The notes under the pieces: model-generated
What the model saw: the letters and a program-made list of their open reading frames with translations, nothing else
Told to the model about the DNA's origin: nothing
The model's database searches: none
Shown: piece after piece, positions 58,062-64,000 of the stretch
Position numbering within the stretch: position 1 is the first letter of the stretch
Layout of the letters: every line of letters starts with the position of its first letter
Program-made: the position numbers and the translations under genes
NCBI GenBank assembly: GCA_021820065.1
Contig: JAKAEE010000005.1
Location: forward strand, 20,781 to 84,780
Reading direction: 5' to 3'
DNA from: Bacteroidota bacterium
GTDB taxonomy: Bacteria > Bacteroidota > Ignavibacteria > Ignavibacteriales > Melioribacteraceae
Length of the DNA stretch: 64,000 nucleotides

Positions 58062-58134
58062 AGCTGGCGGGCGGACTTGAACCGTCGACCTGCTGATTAC
58101 AAGTCAGCTGCTCTACCAACTGAGCTACGCCAGC
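58062..58134 (-). tRNA. trnT: tRNA-Thr (anticodon TGT)
   Basis: The minus strand reads GCTGGCGTAGCTCAGTTGG... with acceptor stem GCTGGCG/CGCCAGC, D-arm GCTC...GAGC, anticodon arm CTGAC TTGTAAT CAG with TGT in the anticodon position, and T-arm ending GGTTCAAGTCC. The discriminator base is T and CCA is not encoded. A damaged relative lies 34 bases upstream of its 5' end (58169-58265). Confidence 0.95.
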
Positions 58135-58182
58135 ATTTATTTTTTACAATCAATCTTTTAAGAACTTTCGACATGCTGATTA

Positions 58183-58198
58183 TCCCGACACGTCGGGA
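58183..58198. repeat. palindrome TCCCGAC-AC-GTCGGGA in the tRNA remnant
   Basis: A perfect 7-bp inverted repeat with a 2-base centre. It replaces part of the anticodon arm of the tRNA-like sequence. It shares the TCCCG...CGGGA ends with the elements at 58244 and in trpA. Confidence 0.6.
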
Positions 58199-58243
58199 CT
58201 GCTCTACTCCGTCAAAGCCGGACAAGCAACTGAGCGGAGTTTA

Positions 58244-58260
58244 TCCCGCTTTAAGCGGGA
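58244..58260. repeat. palindrome TCCCGCT-TTA-AGCGGGA in the tRNA remnant
   Basis: A perfect 7-bp inverted repeat with a 3-base centre, nearly the same as the element inside trpA (24193-24211). It interrupts the acceptor/D-arm junction of the tRNA-like sequence. Confidence 0.6.
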
Positions 58261-58405
58261 CCAGCAATTCATAATTTTGCGGCACAAATCTAATATAAAT
58301 TACGTTTCCACGCAATAAACTGAAACCACTTTACTTAGTCGTCTATAAATTTCTGCTCACCTATAAATTGAATATATTAGAAACATAAATGTAAATGTTA
58401 CTGAA

Positions 58406-59161
58406 ATGACAAAGAATGAACTAAAGTATTATTCGTCGCTGCTGAATAAAAAACAACGCAGGGAAGAAAACAAAATTCTTGTGGAGGGACGTAAATTAAT
58501 TACAGAAGCAATTGGTTTCGGCTACGAGTGCGAAATTCTTTTTGCCGCAAAAGAAAGCTTTGAAGAAGACAAAGATTTTTCCGGATTGATTCAAAAGAGA
58601 AAGATTAAAATTGAATTTTTGAAAGCGGCTGAACTATCGAAACTCAGCGATACAAAAACCAATCAAGGATTGATAGCCGTTTTCCGAACAGCGAAATTGG
58701 CTGATCATACTTCGGCGAAACAAAATATGATCGTTGCACTCGAAAATGTATCCGATCCCGGAAATATGGGAACTGTCATTCGCAACTGCGACTGGTTCGG
58801 CGTTAAAGAAATTATTTTAAGCAGTGACTGTGCAGAAGTTTTCAGTCCCAAAGTTATTAGAGCATCTGCAGGATCGGTTTTTCATGTTGTCGCTAAAGAG
58901 TACAAAAATTTCTATGATGAGTTAGCGCTGAGAAAAAAAGCGGGCTACAAAATTGTCTGTGCTGACTTGAAAGGAGAAGATGTTTATTCCTTCGATTTGA
59001 AAGACAAAATAATTGTGGTATTTGCTAACGAGGGGAATGGTCCCACACAGCACATAAAACAACTGACCGATATTTTTGTAACAATTCCAAAACGCGGGGA
59101 AACCGAATCGCTAAATGTTGCGAGCGCTTCTGCGGTAATTCTTTCCGAACTGACAAAATAA
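58406..59161 (+). CDS. TrmH/SpoU-family RNA 2'-O-methyltransferase
   Basis: A 251-residue SPOUT enzyme. An N-terminal substrate-binding part (LLNKKQRREENKILVEGRKLITEAI) is followed by the knotted methyltransferase domain: ENVSDPGNMGTVIRNCDWFG (motif 1), VFANEGNGP (motif 2) and IPKRGETESLNVASASAVIL (motif 3). It transfers a methyl group from S-adenosylmethionine to a ribose in rRNA or tRNA; the RlmB-like build suggests rRNA, but the target is unknown. It is a single gene, convergent with the amylase. Confidence 0.93.
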   Translation: MTKNELKYYSSLLNKKQRREENKILVEGRKLITEAIGFGYECEILFAAKESFEEDKDFSGLIQKRKIKIEFLKAAELSKLSDTKTNQGLIAVFRTAKLADHTSAKQNMIVALENVSDPGNMGTVIRNCDWFGVKEIILSSDCAEVFSPKVIRASAGSVFHVVAKEYKNFYDELALRKKAGYKIVCADLKGEDVYSFDLKDKIIVVFANEGNGPTQHIKQLTDIFVTIPKRGETESLNVASASAVILSELTK

Positions 59162-59164
59162 AAA

Positions 59165-59184
59165 AGCCCGCCTATGTGCGAGCT
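59165..59184. terminator. weak hairpin between convergent genes
   Basis: AGCCCGC (59165-59171) and GCGAGCT (59178-59184) pair except for one C-A mismatch, 4 bases after the methyltransferase stop; A-rich and T/C-rich flanks give it a possible two-way terminator role for both convergent genes. Confidence 0.45.
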
Positions 59185-59211
59185 CTTCTAAAAACTTATT
59201 TACCGCCAATT

Positions 59212-62100
59212 TTATTTCAGCAGAATCATTTTCTTGGATTGAACAAAATCACCGGCTTTCAACGTATAAAAATAAACACCGCTGGATAATTGCGAATTGC
59301 GAATTGAGAATTGAGAATTATACTTGCCAGCTATTTTATATTCGTTGACCAGTGTTGCAACTTCTCTTCCCAGCATGTCGTAAACTTTTAACGTAACATA
59401 ACTGTCTGCTGCTAACTGCCAACTGATAACTGTAGAGGGATTAAACGGATTCGGATAGTTCTGATACAAAGCATATTGAGTTGGTAACGAATCTTCTTTT
59501 TTTACATCCGTGAGAAAATTCAAACTCGGTAGTTTGTTTGATGTGTAAAGTCTATACTCGCCCGGCAGCAATGGTATTTGTGTTGTCCCGCTAGAAACAG
59601 TTATACTGTCGCCGGTAAAGAATTCATACCATTTGCTAGTGGTACTGGAACTGAATGATGCGTTTTGTGTACTAACATCAAAGTTTCCGAAGATCATAAC
59701 ATTCATTGACGGATCCGTTATGCTTATTGTCTTGACTGGACCGGAAGCGCTGATTGTAAAACTATTGCTGGAGAACGCCGGGTAATTTTTCTTCAGTCTG
59801 ATCAGTCCAGCAAAGACATCAAACAATTTTCTATGTGTCGCATCCGTGTAGTAATTCCATTTAAAAGGTTTTTCGGCTAATCTGCCGCCACCGCCGTCAA
59901 TCGAAACATCGTAGCCAACTTCTCCGCCCATCCAAATCATTTTTGGACCGGGAACGGTTAGGAACATTGACGCACACAATTTTATTCTATCCAGTGCAGT
60001 TGAAGTATCCTTTATACTGTAACTGCCGTTTGAATTTCCATACGTGAGATTTTTGTACATCAGCCTTTCTTCGTCATGACTTTCCATATAACCGACGAGC
60101 CCCGGCTGACTCCATCCTCGATTAACATAGGATATCGAAGAAAAATCCCACGTTCCGGGAGGTCCCGATGCATAACCCATGGCGGCTTGTTGGTAACTTC
60201 CATTAAGATTTCCCCAGAGCATCATTCCGTAGTTTGATAGTTCTATTTCTTCGGAGTTCGCGGTGAAATGTTCGAGGATTACATAAGCTGTTGGAGAAAC
60301 GTTCCAAATTTTGTTTGCCATCCTTTCAAGTATTTTGATTCGTGACGCATCATATGCAGAGCCATCGCCGGGTGTGTTTGTAAATCCTTTGCTGAAATCA
60401 AAACGAAAGCCGTCCATTTTGTATTCGGTAAGCCAGTACGATGTAACACGGTCTACAAAATATTTTGTTGCGTTACTTTCGTGGTTGAAATCATATCCCC
60501 AAGAATAAGTTGGATTAGGAGAAACCTGATTGAACCACGGATTGTTTGCAGCCGGTCGAGAGTTTGTAGTATCCCAATACATTTTAACCATAGGACTTAA
60601 GCCGTAAGAATGGTTCAGCACAATATCCATGATAACTGCAATACCGTACGAATGGCAGGCATCAATAAAAGCTTTGAGCTGATCTTTCGTGCCGTAATAT
60701 TTATCCGGCGCAAAGTACATCATCGGGTTGTAACCCCAACTGCTGTTGCCTTCAAACTCGTTAATAGGCATCAGTTCAATTGCATTTACCCCGAGCTTCT
60801 TAAAATAGCTTAGTGTGTCTCTAAGTGTTGTATAAGAATGAGTTGAAACGAAGTCGCGTACAAGCAGTTCGTAAATAACCAGCTTATCCTTGGAAGGACG
60901 CGTAAAGTTTGGAATAGCCCAGTTGTACGGAGTCTGTCCGGTTTGAAGAACCGAGACAATGCTTTCCGTTTTACCGGTCGGGTACGGTTTTAAGTTTGGA
61001 TAAGTTGATGGTGAAATGTATTGATCGTTCCATGGGTCTAAAATTTTATCTGCGTAAGGGTCTTGTACTCTGATCGTTCCATCAATTAAAAATTGGTAAG
61101 CGTATTCCTGTCCTGGTGTAAGATTCGAAATTGTTATCCACCAAATCACACTGTCCGGTGTTACTTGATCACGATTCATGTAATATGATTGATCGACTTT
61201 CCAATCATTAAAATCGCCGATAACATAAACGTTCTTCATATATGGTGCATAGAGTGCGAGCGTGACTGATGTATTGTCGCTGCCGTAATTAATTCCAATT
61301 TGATTACCGGCAGGAAGCGGCGAATCGGTAACCGGTGAATTTGTTACGATTGCAAATTGAGTGCTGTCTTTTCTTCCTGAAAAATCTTCTGCAATAATCT
61401 TTATAATATCTTTCCAAGAAGGATTGTCGTTCGAAGAAAACGTGTATTGCAAAGTACTTGAGTTGCTCTGATACTTTTGCACATCATTAATAAATAATGT
61501 AATTGATTTAGTGCTCGATCCCGCCGAGGAAGTAGCTGAGATTGGTAATGTAGCTCCCGGTGAAATAAAATACGGAGATCTCATCGGGTCGCCGAAAGTA
61601 TTCTTTACGTTAGGTGAATTTAGGATAACAGAAATTCCCGTATTATAAAGAGAAGCGAAAATATCTTTTCCTCCAACGTCACGTCCGGTTCTACTGCCTG
61701 TTACATCTCTAAAAACAAAAGCTAATTGCAAAATATGTTCAGAAGAGGGGATAGAACCAAGATTCTGGTGGTTGTTACTATAATATATTCTTGGCCGTCC
61801 AATAACAAGATGATAATGATCCGCGCTGTCGCGAGTTAATTTAATGTCTGGATAATTGGTAGCCCAAGGAGCCATTACATATTTCCAATCCGATCCACTA
61901 GTGCTAATGTTAGTTATCACTCCAGTATGAGCGTACACATCACCTGTAAAACCTTTTAGTCCGGCATCTCCCTTTGTTGCGTCGAAGTAAACTATAATAG
62001 AATCATTTTCAGATGCATACAACGGCGAAAGAGTGACAGGTGATTGTGCAAACAAACTCGTTGATATAAGGAGCAGCAGAAAAGCGAAACGTAATTTCAT
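59212..62100 (-). CDS. secreted alpha-amylase-family (GH13) glycosidase with T9SS sorting domain
   Basis: A 962-residue enzyme with a signal peptide (LRFAFLLLLISTSLFAQ). The N-terminal beta-sandwich region (about 20-270) and an isoamylase-type E-set domain (about 275-380; YVIGDFNDWKVD) precede the GH13 barrel (about 395-790). Conserved regions: DIVLNH (about 490), MDGFRFDFS with the nucleophile Asp (about 565), ILEHF with the acid Glu (about 608) and ESHDEER (about 673). A C-terminal beta domain and a sorting domain (YQNYPNPFNPSTVISW to KKMILLK) follow. It cuts alpha-glucans such as starch or glycogen outside the cell or on its surface. Two heptameric DNA repeats overlap the sorting domain. 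Confidence 0.94.
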   Translation of the reverse strand: MKLRFAFLLLLISTSLFAQSPVTLSPLYASENDSIIVYFDATKGDAGLKGFTGDVYAHTGVITNISTSGSDWKYVMAPWATNYPDIKLTRDSADHYHLVIGRPRIYYSNNHQNLGSIPSSEHILQLAFVFRDVTGSRTGRDVGGKDIFASLYNTGISVILNSPNVKNTFGDPMRSPYFISPGATLPISATSSAGSSTKSITLFINDVQKYQSNSSTLQYTFSSNDNPSWKDIIKIIAEDFSGRKDSTQFAIVTNSPVTDSPLPAGNQIGINYGSDNTSVTLALYAPYMKNVYVIGDFNDWKVDQSYYMNRDQVTPDSVIWWITISNLTPGQEYAYQFLIDGTIRVQDPYADKILDPWNDQYISPSTYPNLKPYPTGKTESIVSVLQTGQTPYNWAIPNFTRPSKDKLVIYELLVRDFVSTHSYTTLRDTLSYFKKLGVNAIELMPINEFEGNSSWGYNPMMYFAPDKYYGTKDQLKAFIDACHSYGIAVIMDIVLNHSYGLSPMVKMYWDTTNSRPAANNPWFNQVSPNPTYSWGYDFNHESNATKYFVDRVTSYWLTEYKMDGFRFDFSKGFTNTPGDGSAYDASRIKILERMANKIWNVSPTAYVILEHFTANSEEIELSNYGMMLWGNLNGSYQQAAMGYASGPPGTWDFSSISYVNRGWSQPGLVGYMESHDEERLMYKNLTYGNSNGSYSIKDTSTALDRIKLCASMFLTVPGPKMIWMGGEVGYDVSIDGGGGRLAEKPFKWNYYTDATHRKLFDVFAGLIRLKKNYPAFSSNSFTISASGPVKTISITDPSMNVMIFGNFDVSTQNASFSSSTTSKWYEFFTGDSITVSSGTTQIPLLPGEYRLYTSNKLPSLNFLTDVKKEDSLPTQYALYQNYPNPFNPSTVISWQLAADSYVTLKVYDMLGREVATLVNEYKIAGKYNSQFSIRNSQLSSGVYFYTLKAGDFVQSKKMILLK
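59288..59320. repeat. heptamer tandem repeat AATTGNG in the sorting-domain coding region
   Basis: AATTGCG AATTGCG AATTGAG AATTGAG AATTA runs in a 7-base period inside the amylase gene. On the coding strand it gives NSQFSIRNSQLS, where other sorting domains of this window read like EANFAATNLS; the local sequence is two residues longer. Confidence 0.7.
59414..59434. repeat. heptamer tandem repeat AACTGNN in the sorting-domain coding region
   Basis: AACTGCC AACTGAT AACTGTA, with a further AACTGTC 15 bases before, lies in the same amylase sorting domain 94 bases away from the AATTGNG tract. It encodes VISWQLAADS at the position of ISYSLPEAN in the other sorting domains, with no change of length. 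Confidence 0.55.
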
Positions 62101-62173
62101 GATTGTCTCAATTAGAAGAATGAAAGAAATAATTATTCAAATTTCGGCTGGAAATTTAGACTTTGCTTAACTG

Positions 62174-64000
62174 CTAATCAAGGAATTCCCACGCCACTCC
62201 AAGACGCAACCCGCGTGATTGCTTTGGATAATACGGCGAAATGAAATAATTGGCATTTAAAAGATTTTCCCACACAAAATAAATAATAGCTGATTTTTGA
62301 ATGTGTCCGGCTAAAAAGAAATCGATTTGGAATGACGGTGTTATCTGAGAATTTGATATTAAAGACGCCGCATGTGTCGATGGGTCATAAATGTAGTTTG
62401 AGACAATACTTTTTTCGAAATCGATGGATGTGTAATACTGGTCGCCAACCGAGTAGTAATTGATTCCTGTTCTCAGTTTTAAATTACGGTTGAACAAGGT
62501 ATCAATGTAATAAACTCCGCCGCTGGAACTGAATTTGGGCATTTTATAATCAAGCCGGTTTTGGTCGTTGAAATACAAACTGCTATTGGTGCTGAATAAA
62601 AACTTCCAAATTTTGAAATTGAGATTTAGATTAATCCCTTGCAGAGATACATCTTTAACGTCAAAATAAATTGCTCTTCCGGTCTTTGCTGAATCTTCCT
62701 TGAGTGCAGCAGAAATCAACGAGTTAGCTGAACTTTGATGGAAGAATCCAAGCCGAGCATTGACGAATTTATCAGCGTATTCGGCGCTCAACTCAAGAGA
62801 AGTAATTTTTTGTTTGTTCAAAACGATTCCGGGAAGAACAAACTGTTCCTCAAAAATGTCGTAAGGTTTTTCAACCGATGATACGGCTCCAAATAGTCTG
62901 ATGGAATTCTCTATGTCGATTGAAACTGATGTGCCGGCCCCCAAATAATCGTTGCCCCCTGATCTCAAGTACTTGGCAAAAACCAAAGGTTGGAATGATC
63001 TATCGAAAATATTCATACCGGCAATTCCGCCGATTGATGCGTAATCCCGTTTGATGTCGTTAGATAAAAGCGGAGATGAGTAATTCACGTGCTCTACGTT
63101 TGCAAGTGCAGTAATGTTGAAAAGATCATTCCTAAAATCTTGACGAAGATTTGCACCAAAAACTTCACTCTCGTTGTTATCAACTATTACCGCAGCACCA
63201 TTTTGAAAGTTCGCTGCACCCTCATTTTGTCTAAATTCGGTAAGGTTTGTTTGATAATATAGAGTTGCGTCTGTGTATAAGTCGTTAAAAAAATTTCCGA
63301 GTAGGTTGAGGCTAAAATCATGTCCGGCAACCTTTTGATAACGATTCGAATAACTTACAGGTGCAAGACGTTGGTCGTATAAGACGCTGTTTATTGGGGA
63401 ATTAGGATAATTGTTACCGATGGCATTAATGTCAACTCCGCCGTTCAATTGCACAATACTTTTAAAGTATCTATAGTTGGCAATTATATTCACGGAGTTT
63501 GAAAGCAGGTAATCTGCTCTCGCAGTTGCACGCCAGTTGCTTAAATCGGTATTTGAGAATGCACCGTATGTGCTTTGATTTGTGATTTCAAAATACGTGT
63601 TGAGTTTATGATACGGCATTATACTGAATGTTCCGTCTATTAATCCTTCCGTATTCGGTGCCTGATAGAACTTAATTCTTGAATAAGGCTTGTTAATATT
63701 TGGTATCCGCGGTATTAGGTTTACCGACACAGAGTTGTTCTGACTTGCGAAAAGGAATCCTAGCGGTAGCGGAATGATCTCTAAAGAACCGATACTTTCC
63801 GATTGAAACAAATTGAGATCAAATGAATTTGTAAGCCGATTGTTAATAGAAATGCCGTTAGAAAGAAATGCTGCATTTCCAAATCCTTGTCCGTAAAGAA
63901 GTACTTCGTTGGGTTGACCGATTGTGCCAAGGTCTCTCATGAATCCAAACGGAAAATTTCTGAACCAATCGCCGGCGTAACGGTAGTCAAGTTCACCCAG
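62174..64000 (-). CDS. outer-membrane TonB-receptor-like beta-barrel protein, 5' end beyond the window
   Basis: The track begins at ATG 63940, but the frame stays open to the window edge (LGELDYRYAGDWFRNFPFGF before that Met), so the true start lies outside. The visible part (about 609 residues) begins with a plug-like segment (RDLGTIGQPNEVLLYGQGF, FLSNGISINNRL, IGSLEIIPLP) and continues as a barrel with many aromatic strands, ending SRGLRLGVAWEFLD. This suggests a TonB-dependent receptor or a related porin; substrate unknown. It is in the same direction as, and 73 bases before, the amylase gene, so a glucan-uptake link is possible. Confidence 0.75.
   Translation of the reverse strand: MGELDYRYAGDWFRNFPFGFMRDLGTIGQPNEVLLYGQGFGNAAFLSNGISINNRLTNSFDLNLFQSESIGSLEIIPLPLGFLFASQNNSVSVNLIPRIPNINKPYSRIKFYQAPNTEGLIDGTFSIMPYHKLNTYFEITNQSTYGAFSNTDLSNWRATARADYLLSNSVNIIANYRYFKSIVQLNGGVDINAIGNNYPNSPINSVLYDQRLAPVSYSNRYQKVAGHDFSLNLLGNFFNDLYTDATLYYQTNLTEFRQNEGAANFQNGAAVIVDNNESEVFGANLRQDFRNDLFNITALANVEHVNYSSPLLSNDIKRDYASIGGIAGMNIFDRSFQPLVFAKYLRSGGNDYLGAGTSVSIDIENSIRLFGAVSSVEKPYDIFEEQFVLPGIVLNKQKITSLELSAEYADKFVNARLGFFHQSSANSLISAALKEDSAKTGRAIYFDVKDVSLQGINLNLNFKIWKFLFSTNSSLYFNDQNRLDYKMPKFSSSGGVYYIDTLFNRNLKLRTGINYYSVGDQYYTSIDFEKSIVSNYIYDPSTHAASLISNSQITPSFQIDFFLAGHIQKSAIIYFVWENLLNANYFISPYYPKQSRGLRLGVAWEFLD

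Larger units (their letters stand above)
58169..58265 (-). pseudogene. broken tRNA-Thr copy carrying palindromic insertions
   Basis: On the plus strand this stretch follows the tRNA-Thr complement in order but with inserts: CGACATGCTGATTA (tRNA has CGACCTGCTGATTA), then palindrome TCCCGACACGTCGGGA (58183-58198) in place of the anticodon-stem half, CTGCTCTAC, a 19-base insert, CAACTGAGC, then an insert with palindrome TCCCGCTTTAAGCGGGA (58244-58260), then CCAGC of the acceptor end. The ACTCCG/CGGAGT pair on the minus strand makes a third hairpin. It cannot fold as a normal tRNA. The rest of the 271-base gap to the next gene shows nothing definite. Confidence 0.6.

Noticed and set aside
58077-58274. 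65-residue plus-strand ORF over the tRNA region
   Set aside because: It is a reading of the tRNA-Thr complement and its broken copy; no coding character.
828-63940. Mobile element or phage island in the window
   Set aside because: No transposase, integrase, phage or plasmid gene was seen anywhere in the window.

Overview
The window looks like a chromosomal segment of an Ignavibacteria-type bacterium (Bacteroidota/Chlorobi superphylum). This is inferred from four proteins that end in a type IX secretion (Por) sorting domain with the signature NYPNPFNPxT, from a TonB receptor/DUF4249 pair, from a promoter element TATCTTTG that fits the Bacteroidota TAnnTTTG form, and from moderate, AT-leaning composition judged by eye. 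There are no CRISPR arrays, insertion sequences or rRNA genes.

Layout. 0-1.9 kb: a small redox operon with an atypical thioredoxin, an atypical thioredoxin reductase and a His-rich NifX-like protein. 1.9-10 kb (minus strand): a complete potassium-import operon kdpFABCDE, including a 27-residue kdpF missing from the ORF track, led by a 90-residue membrane protein and a probable KdpE operator. 10.3-17 kb: an SPFH protein and a 1870-residue protein that joins two aminotransferase-fold domains to a PEP-carboxylase-like domain. 17-24.7 kb: the trp operon EGDCF-DAHP synthase-BA, preceded by a textbook attenuator with a Trp-Trp-Trp leader peptide. 24.8-32.5 kb (minus): a four-gene putative exopolysaccharide operon (UDP-GlcNAc epimerase, deacetylase/glycosidase, GT2 synthase, outer-membrane protein). 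32.8-36.1 kb: TonB receptor and DUF4249 lipoprotein. 36.1-46.1 kb: a ScfR/RamB-type regulator divergent from a fatty-acid beta-oxidation operon (acyl-CoA ligase, FadB-like, thiolase, acyl-CoA dehydrogenase, dienoyl-CoA reductase). 46.1-49.6 kb: a decayed stretch with a frameshifted gene, a stray signal-peptide ORF and a zinc phospholipase C-like gene split by an in-frame TGA. 49.8-58 kb: an M13 peptidase and two large repeat-containing secreted proteins. 58-58.3 kb: tRNA-Thr and beside it a broken tRNA-Thr copy carrying short palindromes. 58.4-64 kb: a TrmH-type RNA methyltransferase, a secreted GH13 amylase and the 3' part of an outer-membrane receptor cut by the window edge.

How it fits together: the cell appears to be a heterotroph that secretes hydrolases by T9SS, imports nutrients by TonB systems, oxidises fatty acids and makes its own tryptophan under attenuation control. 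The most unusual items are the PEP-carboxylase/aminotransferase fusion, the trp attenuator, the palindrome-bearing tRNA remnant (a related palindrome sits inside trpA) and the exopolysaccharide locus. All identifications come from reading motifs; no database search was run.
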